NCBI GenBank assembly: GCA_045590955.1
Contig: JAZNSB010000007.1
Span: forward strand, 1 to 34,187
Source: JAZNSB01 sp045590955
GTDB taxonomy: Bacteria > Pseudomonadota > Alphaproteobacteria > RF32 > CAG-239
Length of the DNA stretch: 34,187 bases
Direction: 5' to 3'
Shown here: positions 8,740 through 15,197 of the stretch, one piece after another
Layout: every line of letters starts with the position of its first letter
How positions within the stretch are numbered: position 1 is the first letter of the stretch
Notes under the pieces: model-generated
What the model was told of the DNA's origin: nothing
The model's database searches: none
The model's input: only the letters and a program-made list of their open reading frames with translations
Translations under genes and position numbers: made by a program

Positions 8740-8964
8740 TCACTTTTTTACATTACTTAAGTTGATTATTTGCGCCACCAATTGTCTTTGTCCTTCAAGG
8801 TATCGCAGTTCATCTGCCGTGCTGTGTGGGCCTAAAAATCTGTTAAGTGTAATTTTTTTTAAAAAAGAGAGAACAATTTTGCCCTCTCTTGATATAAAGC
8901 AATTTACAAATGCCTGTCTGACTTGTTCATCAGACATTTTGCTTATGTCAAATTCTTGTATCAT
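8740..8964 (-). CDS. Bbp19-like small phage protein
   Basis: A 74-residue protein between portal and scaffold. It matches the pattern of the Bbp19-like family (named from Bordetella phage BPP-1): a phenylalanine near REGKIVLSFL, and a C-terminal LRYLEGQRQLVAQIINL resembling the family's xxREGQRxVVxxIxxxL end. Family members sit next to the portal in short-tailed phages; their function is not known. The start overlaps the portal stop by 17 bp, which indicates translational coupling. A hairpin followed by six Ts lies within this coding region on the same strand (8865-8890). Confidence 0.65.
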   Translation of the reverse strand: MIQEFDISKMSDEQVRQAFVNCFISREGKIVLSFLKKITLNRFLGPHSTADELRYLEGQRQLVAQIINLSNVKK

Positions 8965-10438
8965 TGCTCTGTTCTCCCCGAGAGCTGATTAAATTAACCG
9001 GAACATTAAGCGTTTTTGCCAACCATTGTGATGCTGCCTCAAAATCTATGTGACTTAAACCTTCCTGCCCCAATTTAGAAAGCTGTAAAATCCATTCAGA
9101 AACATTGTTAATGTCTTCTCTGGCCTGGACTAATGCTAATGGAGATTTGTATTGTAAATCTACCGTTTTGCCGTCTAAATCAAAGTTTAATATCTCTGCT
9201 CTGCGACGCAAAATTAATATGGCTCGTTTAATGAGAGGTGTTAAAAGTTCTGACTGCAATCTGCCAAAAGTGGCACCCAATATGCGAGCCATTTGTGCAG
9301 AACGCTCTAAAACTTCTGTTGCAGTCATTCCCGGAGAATTTATTTGCCCCAACCTGTCTGATAAAAGCGCATGTTTAATTCTGTTTTGCAAATTTTCCAA
9401 AACAAGTTGAGATACATCAAATTTTCCCGGTGCTTCTAAAGGTGTTAAACCTTTAGATCCAACTGCCTTTGGAATGATAGCGCCTGGAACCAACTTGATG
9501 TTTGACGGATTTAAAATACCGTCATCATCTGCCTGCCAAATACCGGTAACGGCGATGGAGGCATTTTTTAAAATAAGTTCTACAACTTTATTGGCCGTTT
9601 TTATATCCGGAAGAGCCTTCATTACCGGAGATCTGCCATATGTTTCTCCCGGTGCTTTCAGCCATCTGAAGTTTATAAACGGTGAAGTTTCAAAAACACC
9701 TTCTTTTAATATAAATGCTCCGGAAGAATTAAAATCTTCTTCAAGAGCAAAGGCGATATATCTATATCCTCCTCCTTCTATAACAGGTTCTACAAATTCA
9801 ATAACTTGCAACTTATAATCTGTATCGTTATTAAATTTTGAGATAATGCTGTCCGGAATTTGCGCATTGATAAACCTGTTTTTTATCCCTGCAAAGTTTA
9901 ACTTTGAACTTCTGAATGTTACATCTAATTTGCCTGTTGGTCCCTCTTCAAAAACAATTTCAGATAAAGGTACTGAATAAAAATTAAATGCAGAAGTTTG
10001 CCCTAAAGGGGCTTCTTCAAACATTAAGCAAGCAGTGCCGGCAGTAATTAAATCAAGATAGCACTGATGGACCTCTATGGCAAAATTTGAATGTTCAAAA
10101 TTTTGTAAAATAATGTCAGAAGTTTTTTCTAAAAACGGAGCAAGCTCTGTTTGTTCTGTTTGGCTCAGGTGTTGACCTGCTTTTAAACCAAACCACTTTG
10201 CCCAAGGAGGAGTTAACTCTGCTAACAAAGAAGATGCAAGTTGTTCTACCGCATCGGGAGCTGTACCGTCAAATAAATGAAAATTGTTTTTTACACCACC
10301 TTCATATGAACAAAAAGATAAATTTTGTTTTTGCGGAAATGCATAATTATAACATTCTTGCCAATAACTTTCCCAGTTTTGTCTTTTTGACAGTGCTTGT
10401 TTATACCTGTCTATGATGTTTTGCAAATTGTCTTTCAT
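8948..10438 (-). CDS. Portal / head-to-tail connector protein
   Basis: A 496-residue portal protein of the podovirus head-to-tail connecting family. The portal ring occupies one capsid vertex and is the gate for DNA packaging and exit. Evidence: the N-terminal RQNWESYWQECYNYAFPQ, LFDGTAPDAVEQLASSLLAE, then TPPWAKWFGLKAG, all classic for this family, and the later PGMTATEVLERSAQMARILG block. Two starts are possible: 10468, inside the preceding gene, and 10438, which follows GGGAGA and lies 4 bp after the upstream stop. I use 10438. The protein appears full length (the family is about 500-550 residues) with no frameshift. Confidence 0.9.
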   Translation of the reverse strand: MKDNLQNIIDRYKQALSKRQNWESYWQECYNYAFPQKQNLSFCSYEGGVKNNFHLFDGTAPDAVEQLASSLLAELTPPWAKWFGLKAGQHLSQTEQTELAPFLEKTSDIILQNFEHSNFAIEVHQCYLDLITAGTACLMFEEAPLGQTSAFNFYSVPLSEIVFEEGPTGKLDVTFRSSKLNFAGIKNRFINAQIPDSIISKFNNDTDYKLQVIEFVEPVIEGGGYRYIAFALEEDFNSSGAFILKEGVFETSPFINFRWLKAPGETYGRSPVMKALPDIKTANKVVELILKNASIAVTGIWQADDDGILNPSNIKLVPGAIIPKAVGSKGLTPLEAPGKFDVSQLVLENLQNRIKHALLSDRLGQINSPGMTATEVLERSAQMARILGATFGRLQSELLTPLIKRAILILRRRAEILNFDLDGKTVDLQYKSPLALVQAREDINNVSEWILQLSKLGQEGLSHIDFEAASQWLAKTLNVPVNLISSRGEQSNDTRI

Positions 10439-10442
10439 TTGA

Positions 10443-10631
10443 CTAATCTCCCAATTTGTTTTTTGCATTTTCTTCCAAAGCAGATCCCAGCAAACCTCTG
10501 TGAGATGTTTTAATGGTTCCCTCCAAGCCTCTGCGTTGACGTTCTATGATGTTAAGCCTTTCTTCTTTTACCTTTTGTTCTTCAATTGCAGAACTGTCAT
10601 CTACTTTTTCTGATTTAAAAAGTCCTCCCAT
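10443..10631 (-). CDS. Small phage protein upstream of portal
   Basis: A 62-residue protein starting MGGLFKSEKVDD behind a clear AAAGGAAAA ribosome site. A longer in-frame start at 10688 would overlap the holin gene and is less likely. The body is a charged helix (EEQKVKEERLNIIERQRRG) and ends in RGLEGTIKTSHRGLLGSAL. The motif RRGxxGTIxTSxxGLLG is, as I recall, widespread in small proteins encoded beside podovirus portal genes; no function is assigned. Position and motif support it as a real gene. Confidence 0.7.
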   Translation of the reverse strand: MGGLFKSEKVDDSSAIEEQKVKEERLNIIERQRRGLEGTIKTSHRGLLGSALEENAKNKLGD

Positions 10632-10644
10632 GTTTTTTCCTTTC

Positions 10645-11121
10645 TTAATGTCTTTTGTCTTGATTACTTTTAACAACCGAAACCCCAAGAACTCCTAAGG
10701 CAACACCCCATAATGATGTTGTCTCTGTAAGTGCTATAATGATTTGGGCTGCATGTGTTTTGTCGGTTATAACAATATAGCAAATTGTGGCGATGTTTAG
10801 AAACCAGGCAACTGCCACAGAGTAGCCAAAAAGAGGTCTCCAAAATCTGATAAATTTGTCTGAAGAGCTCATCTCTGCTCTAATGGTTTGATGAATGGAA
10901 TTTAGAGTTTTTGCATCTAAATCTGCTTCAATGTGTTTTATTTTTTCAAGCTCAACCAGACTGTCTTTAGAAATTTCTTCTTTTTTGATTGCTTCATCAA
11001 CTCTTAATAAAGATAAACTTGCCTGTTTGGTAACATCTGAGTTTATTTCTCCTAAAAAAGAACATATAAATTTGATAATTGCCTGTATGCCTATTTTACC
11101 AAAAATTTTTGAGATAAGCAT
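10645..11121 (-). CDS. Three-TM holin of the gene-transfer-release type
   Basis: A 158-residue membrane protein. An amphipathic N-terminal region is followed by a charged helical stretch (residues about 40-90) and then SDKFIRFWRPLFGYSVAVAW, the signature of the family described as 3-TM holin for gene-transfer release (the RcGTA holin family). Two strong hydrophobic segments follow (WFLNIATICYIVI; IIIALTETTSLWGVALGVLG). Such holins open the inner membrane so that the cell-wall hydrolase can reach peptidoglycan. The SleB-like hydrolase gene ends 3 bp upstream, forming a lysis pair. Related proteins also occur in ordinary prophages, so the family name alone does not prove GTA function. Confidence 0.8.
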   Translation of the reverse strand: MLISKIFGKIGIQAIIKFICSFLGEINSDVTKQASLSLLRVDEAIKKEEISKDSLVELEKIKHIEADLDAKTLNSIHQTIRAEMSSSDKFIRFWRPLFGYSVAVAWFLNIATICYIVITDKTHAAQIIIALTETTSLWGVALGVLGVSVVKSNQDKRH

Positions 11122-11124
11122 GTA

Positions 11125-11547
11125 TTACTCCTTTTCTATGTCATTATAAAAAACATGACCGCCAATGGTGGCACAAGGAATTTTGCCGATTGACCATTTA
11201 GGTCTGCTGTTTAAAGTGTGATAATGGGTAGCATTACAAGTTTTGTCTTCAACCAAACCGGCAATAGCTCTGGCGGCAATTCTTTTACAGATACAAAAAA
11301 CAATATCATAATCTTCTACACTTGAAATAATCTGATAATTAATGTCATTTTTGTTCCAACATGAAAATTGCCAAGGTTTTTTGCAAATTTCTATAATAGA
11401 ATCTCCCCACCAATATCCTCTGTGTCTGTTTGAAAAATATAGCCTGTTTAAAACAACAGAGGCGACAGCTTCCATTCCTGAAACGCTCTCGCCTCTGGCC
11501 TCTCCGTATATGGTTCTGGCCAAAACGTCTATTTGCGGGGTGCTCAT
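11125..11547 (-). CDS. SleB-family cell wall hydrolase (endolysin)
   Basis: A 140-residue peptidoglycan hydrolase of the SleB/CwlJ (Hydrolase_2) family. The catalytic region TIYGEARGES holds the conserved Glu16, followed by MEAVASVVLNRL, the WWGDSIIEIC block and KPWQFSCWNKND (family pattern PxQFSxW); the C terminus has ATHYHTLNSRPKW and GGHVFY. The enzymes act as lytic transglycosylase-like or muramidase-like hydrolases on peptidoglycan. No signal peptide is present, so export should depend on the adjacent holin. Its start overlaps the stop of the preceding gene by 4 bp. Confidence 0.85.
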   Translation of the reverse strand: MSTPQIDVLARTIYGEARGESVSGMEAVASVVLNRLYFSNRHRGYWWGDSIIEICKKPWQFSCWNKNDINYQIISSVEDYDIVFCICKRIAARAIAGLVEDKTCNATHYHTLNSRPKWSIGKIPCATIGGHVFYNDIEKE

Positions 11548-11789
11548 TTAACACGTCCTTTGCTGTCAAGCTTCTTTTCAATGCGTAACAAATGGTCTGT
11601 CAGTCTGTTTTCTACATCTTTTAATACGTTCATTGATGCGTAATATCTGGCAACATGAAGCTTAAAATCTGACAAAGCATCTTTACATTGTTGAATTTCT
11701 TTGTCAGATTCTTTTTTACTTTTTATTAAAATTCCAATAACCGTTACCAAAATCGGCAACTCTACCCAATTAAATATATTTACCAACAT
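11544..11789 (-). CDS. One-TM coiled-coil phage protein (lysis-associated)
   Basis: An 81-residue protein with one N-terminal membrane helix (VELPILVTVIGILIKSKK) followed by a heptad-like charged coil (DALSDFKLHVARYYASMN, then VENRLTDHLLRIEKKL). It lies between the large terminase and the endolysin and overlaps the endolysin start by 4 bp. This topology fits an inner-membrane spanin-like or holin-accessory protein (XhlA-like), but no family-specific motif is visible, so the function is inferred from position and topology only. Confidence 0.6.
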   Translation of the reverse strand: MLVNIFNWVELPILVTVIGILIKSKKESDKEIQQCKDALSDFKLHVARYYASMNVLKDVENRLTDHLLRIEKKLDSKGRVK

Positions 11790-11799
11790 ATTAATCTCC

Positions 11800-13284
11800 T
11801 TATATTTTAAAATTGCTGTTTGCTCTAAATTGTCCTGACATTTTTTGCCAACCGGAAGAAGGTGCTGTGGTAAAACTATGAACCAATCTTACAGGTTCTG
11901 AAAGTATGCATCCGGCAACAGCATCCAGTCCGTCATCAGAAATGTTGGCAATCGGCTGCCATTGTCTTAATTCTTCAATAAATTTTGTGTGCCATATCTT
12001 GTCTGACACGTGTAAAAGTTTTGATGCAAGCGGAACCTCAAAAGCTTCTAAAATTCTTTCTTGTTTATTACGATGAGATGTTTCTTCAATAACCGCAATT
12101 CTTAAGTGTCTGATTGCAAGTTGTTGACGTAAAATTGCCGGCAAAAATTTGCCTAATCCGTTGGTTTCTATCCTGATAGACGGAATATGATTTCTTTGCA
12201 AAAAATCTATAACCTGATTTACCTGCGCCAATGCTTTATCTGAACAATCTTGAGCTATATTTATATACAAAATATCATGCAAATAATACCTGCCCAAAGC
12301 ATCACAAAAAACACAAGCAACTACAGAATTGTCTCCTTTGGTTGAAAATGCCGGATCCCACCAACAAGAAGCAGATATCATTTGCGTGTTGTTAATGTTC
12401 AAAACTTCTTTGCCGTTGGCAAAAAACATTTTAATTTCTGACTGATATCTTACCAAATCCGATACATTTAAACGACTGTTGTTTATGTTTACCGGACAAA
12501 GCATCATTTGCGATAAGAATTTGTTTTCTCCGGTCATCCGTCTCATATTTGCAATTTGCAAATTTGAAAATCTTTGAGGCCATGCAGAATTGCCAAAATC
12601 ATCTAAAATTGGAATTTGCAATTTGTTATAACCTTGCAAAAATACATCTGCCTCCGGACGAGAAGCATCCGGTGTGGTTTGATATATGGTATAAAACGTA
12701 TGTGGTGTGCCAATAAAAATTTCTAAACCGTCGGGAGATAAAATATATTCTAATTCAGACAATTTATCCCTTAGTTGTTTTCTTTTTTCAGCCGTATCAC
12801 AATTTTTTGGAACTTCTACGTCATCACATATAATAATATCTGCCCGCAATCCTGTAATATTTGCATCAATACCCTTGGCCAAAACTGATGGATCTCTGAG
12901 CTCAATGCTTCTGCTTACCGTAAATTGAGTGGAGGCCCATTCATCTGCATTATTTGGTTTTAAACCAGACGTAAGCGGGTGCTTTTCAATAATACGTTTT
13001 ACGTTTCTTACCATTTTTCTGGCTAATGCATAATCTGCAGCCAAAACCAATATGCGCAAATTTGGGTTAAAATATAAAATCCAGGCAACAAACAAGCCAA
13101 CTATGGTTGATTTGCCAGAATTTCTAAAAGCCATTAAAAGTCCCTTGCGCTGATCTGATGAATAAAATAATTTTTCTAGCCATGAAGACATTTGTTTTTG
13201 GTGATTGGCCGGATTAAAATTCATTAACTTTAACCACAAAACCATAAATGCATAAAAACTGTATTTTTTATTAATTTTCTTCAT
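11800..13284 (-). CDS. Phage terminase large subunit (packaging ATPase/nuclease)
   Basis: A 494-residue terminase with intact domains. ATPase: Walker A MAFRNSGKST at 51-60, Walker B ADIIICDDVE ending in acidic residues 154-157, and a coupling-type IGTPH at 191-195. Nuclease (RNase H-like): Asp310 in CWWDPAFS, Glu373 in RIETNG, and Asp451/Asp454 in DDGLDAVAG. The layout resembles the T7 gp19-like and related terminases that appear in podovirus gene blocks. It pumps DNA into the prohead through the portal. All key residues are present, so packaging activity looks retained. It overlaps the presumed small subunit by 14 bp. Which DNA it packages (own or random host) cannot be read from the sequence. 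Confidence 0.92.
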   Translation of the reverse strand: MKKINKKYSFYAFMVLWLKLMNFNPANHQKQMSSWLEKLFYSSDQRKGLLMAFRNSGKSTIVGLFVAWILYFNPNLRILVLAADYALARKMVRNVKRIIEKHPLTSGLKPNNADEWASTQFTVSRSIELRDPSVLAKGIDANITGLRADIIICDDVEVPKNCDTAEKRKQLRDKLSELEYILSPDGLEIFIGTPHTFYTIYQTTPDASRPEADVFLQGYNKLQIPILDDFGNSAWPQRFSNLQIANMRRMTGENKFLSQMMLCPVNINNSRLNVSDLVRYQSEIKMFFANGKEVLNINNTQMISASCWWDPAFSTKGDNSVVACVFCDALGRYYLHDILYINIAQDCSDKALAQVNQVIDFLQRNHIPSIRIETNGLGKFLPAILRQQLAIRHLRIAVIEETSHRNKQERILEAFEVPLASKLLHVSDKIWHTKFIEELRQWQPIANISDDGLDAVAGCILSEPVRLVHSFTTAPSSGWQKMSGQFRANSNFKI

Positions 13285-13573
13285 GTTCTTGTTCTGCTTC
13301 TTCCAAAATTTTTAAAAAATCTGCTTCTGTTGATATTGCATGAGAATTTTGCTGTGTTTCTTGTGTCCATTGACTAAGCTTAAATAGTGTTTCAACATGT
13401 TGTACAGCAGATTTGCATGCGTTATGATGAGCAGTAAAGCCTTTTGCGTCTTGCGGAATATCGTTATCTAAAAAATCTTCATAACTTTTCAAAACAACAT
13501 CTATCTTATTTGGCAAAATTTTCTTTAATGATTTTTTTACTGAAGCCAGACTTTTGTTTTTCTTTATTGTCAT
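13271..13573 (-). CDS. Putative terminase small subunit / packaging-associated protein
   Basis: A 100-residue basic-to-acidic helical protein directly upstream of, and overlapping, the large terminase. Its centre YEDFLDNDIPQDAKGFTAHH and NACKSAVQHVETLFKL resembles, from memory, a small conserved protein encoded before terL in alphaproteobacterial podovirus clusters. Position argues for the DNA-recognition (small terminase) role, but no helix-turn-helix is obvious, so the name is inferred. The acidic end (EEAEQEHEEN) is typical of C termini that contact a motor partner. An intrinsic-terminator-like hairpin lies just upstream. Confidence 0.55.
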   Translation of the reverse strand: MTIKKNKSLASVKKSLKKILPNKIDVVLKSYEDFLDNDIPQDAKGFTAHHNACKSAVQHVETLFKLSQWTQETQQNSHAISTEADFLKILEEAEQEHEEN

Positions 13574-13596
13574 TTCAAACTCCGATAAAGCTTATA

Positions 13597-13618
13597 AAAA
13601 AAGCCCTCATATGAGGGC
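13597..13618 (-). terminator. Terminator-like palindrome upstream of the packaging genes
   Basis: The perfect 16-base palindrome GCCCTCATATGAGGGC (13603-13618) is followed on the minus strand by six Ts (13597-13602). It separates the two-gene leader operon (14404-13686) from the packaging, head and tail operon. It should end leader transcription or act as an attenuator that must be passed or antiterminated. Confidence 0.8.
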
Positions 13619-13685
13619 AGATTTTAAATACACTTCCGGCAAGTAACAAAAATAGGTATATAAGAAAAAAATTAAAAAGTCAAGA

Positions 13686-14075
13686 TTATTTTCCTACAAC
13701 TAAAAGTTTACGATATAACGAATATGGCGTTATGATAAAAAAATTTTGAATACCTAAAATACGCTTAACAGCTTCTACACAAGTAAAACAAGAAATCGGA
13801 CATATTCTTTCAGGAGTTAAATTTACAGAAGTTTTTATAACTTTTGCCTTGTGGAAAACTTGCAATGTAGTAAGGTAATTTTTGTTGTCTATCGCCTTTA
13901 TAACCATCTTATTTGAATATGAATTTACCTCAATTAAAAATTTTTCAAAATCTAAGATAATATAGCAATGACGAAAACCTCTTTTTAAAAATTTGAGCCA
14001 CCACAAATTTGTATAATCAACAAAAACCACATATGCGGATAAAAAATTTTTTTGAGAAAAATAAACACTTTGCAT
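13686..14075 (-). CDS. Conserved phage-associated protein, possible permuted papain-fold enzyme
   Basis: A 129-residue protein I recognise only as a family found next to phage-like clusters in alphaproteobacteria. Motifs: YVVFVDYTNLWWLKFLKRG, GFRHCYIIL (His36), and SCFTCVEAVKRILGI (Cys99 at the head of a helix), ending in TPYSLYRKLL. A His on a beta strand before a Cys that begins a helix is the order seen in circularly permuted NlpC/P60 or LRAT-like enzymes, so a cysteine peptidase or amidase fold is possible; this is inference. It starts exactly at the stop of the 109-residue gene and the pair ends at the terminator at 13597-13618. Confidence 0.65.
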   Translation of the reverse strand: MQSVYFSQKNFLSAYVVFVDYTNLWWLKFLKRGFRHCYIILDFEKFLIEVNSYSNKMVIKAIDNKNYLTTLQVFHKAKVIKTSVNLTPERICPISCFTCVEAVKRILGIQNFFIITPYSLYRKLLVVGK

Positions 14076-14404
14076 TATAAAATCCCCTTTACAATCAAAT
14101 ACTTCTCTAAAATGGACATGGCTTCAGACCATAACATTAAATCTATTTTTCTACTTGATTTTATCGCCCACGGAGACGTAAGAATTGTCCCGAATTTATA
14201 CATTACATTTAGATGCCTACTTGAAATTTCCCCATTTGCTCGCATGCGTCGAACGATTCTATAAATATCACTTGTTTCACATTTTCTTGGTAGAGTTGGA
14301 TAATCTGAATGTTTTCTGAAGGCCGAATCTTTTAACATCATTTCCGACGAACAATACCAAAACCAAACTTCTTCCACCCCAAGAAATTCCTTATATCTGT
14401 TCAT
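14075..14404 (-). CDS. Conserved phage-associated protein of unknown function
   Basis: A 109-residue protein, first gene of the minus-strand block. Its pattern is EVWFWYCSSEMM, then a proline/cysteine segment (PTLPRKCETSDIYRIVRRM), HLNVMYKFGTI and a C-terminal LWSEAMSILEKYLIVKGIL. This W-F-W-x-C, P-C-xxxDIYRIV, LWxEAM plan matches, from memory, a small protein paired with the 13686 gene in other alphaproteobacteria. The R/K-rich HLxVxxxFG section could contact DNA, which would suit an early regulator, but nothing proves this. Its start codon faces the repressor gene across a 162-bp AT-rich control region. Confidence 0.65.
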   Translation of the reverse strand: MNRYKEFLGVEEVWFWYCSSEMMLKDSAFRKHSDYPTLPRKCETSDIYRIVRRMRANGEISSRHLNVMYKFGTILTSPWAIKSSRKIDLMLWSEAMSILEKYLIVKGIL

Positions 14405-14420
14405 TATTTTTTCTCCCCGT

Positions 14421-14454
14421 ATGTTTAAATTGTCTTTAACTTTTTTTTAAACAT
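14421..14454. promoter_or_regulatory. Inverted repeat in the divergent control region
   Basis: ATGTTTAAA (14421-14429) and TTTAAACAT (14446-14454) form a perfect 9-bp inverted repeat with a 16-bp spacer, just upstream of the ATG at 14404. It lies where an operator or promoter-overlapping site for the phage-like operon would be expected. A function as repressor site is inferred from position only. Confidence 0.4.
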
Positions 14455-14505
14455 TTTCTATTAAACTTATAGTTGTATAAAATTCAAGAGAAAAAAGACT
14501 TTTTT

Positions 14506-14552
14506 CCTATACTAAGGATATTTTTCTTTTTTTTATACAAAAAATATCGTAT
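14506..14552. promoter_or_regulatory. Candidate operators before the regulator gene
   Basis: Two short dyads lie 15-60 bp upstream of the regulator ATG: TCCT-N6-AGGA at 14506-14519 and ATAC-N10-GTAT at 14535-14552. The TATACT inside the first resembles a -10 box. They could be autoregulatory sites, but in so AT-rich a segment short dyads can arise by chance. Confidence 0.3.
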
Positions 14553-14566
14553 TTAGGAGAAAAAAT

Positions 14567-15193
14567 ATGGAATCAGATGAAATTTGGAATGCAATTGATA
14601 AATTGGCAAAAATAAACAATATGTCCCCATCTGCTATGGCAAAAAAAGCAGGGCTGAACTCTACGACATTTAATAAAAGCAAAAGAATTGGACCGGACGG
14701 AAAAAAAAGATGGCCTTCTTTTGAAAGCATTAACAAACTAATTGTAGCCTTTAATATATCTTTGTTAGACTTTTATAACATTGCAAATCCTAAAAACCCT
14801 AACCAGAATACTTTATGGCCAAATCTGTTGCCCGTTTGTAATTATTCTAACCTGAAAAATGAAAAAATAGAACAAAATACTTTTGTTACATCTGATTGGC
14901 CAAAGACTGCCTTTCCTGGAAGAGATGAAAATTTATATATGTTAGAACTGGATATTTCAAACTTTGAACCCTTTTACAATAACGGCTCAAATCTGATAAT
15001 TTCTAAGCACACAGATATTAGAAAAAACGATATGGTGATTATTATTTCAAAAAATGGAACAGTTACAATTGGCAAATTTTTCAGACAAACTATGGAATAT
15101 ATTGAATTGTTGCCAATAAATGCCAAGGCATCAGCAAAACAGTCTTTATCAAAAATTAAAATGATAAACAGAATCGTATGGGCAAGCCAATAA
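14567..15193 (+). CDS. XRE-HTH plus S24-like regulator lacking self-cleavage residues
   Basis: A 208-residue regulator. The N-terminal HTH covers about residues 5-70 (IWNAIDKLAK; SPSAMAKKAGLNSTTFNKSK; RWPSFESINKLI). The C-terminal half has the peptidase S24 (LexA/CI) plan: EPFYNNGSNLIISKH, then MVIIISKNGTVTIGKFFRQT, ending RIVWASQ as in a regulator family I recall from alphaproteobacteria. In that family the catalytic serine sits in a DSMEP-type motif; here the equivalent is SNFEP (131-135), with Asn132 in the serine position, while Lys170 remains. The Ala-Gly cleavage dipeptide expected after LLPV is also absent (CNYSN). It is therefore probably not self-cleaving. It is divergent from the phage-like block. 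RBS AGGAGA precedes the ATG. Confidence 0.8.
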   Translation: MESDEIWNAIDKLAKINNMSPSAMAKKAGLNSTTFNKSKRIGPDGKKRWPSFESINKLIVAFNISLLDFYNIANPKNPNQNTLWPNLLPVCNYSNLKNEKIEQNTFVTSDWPKTAFPGRDENLYMLELDISNFEPFYNNGSNLIISKHTDIRKNDMVIIISKNGTVTIGKFFRQTMEYIELLPINAKASAKQSLSKIKMINRIVWASQ

Positions 15194-15197
15194 GCGA

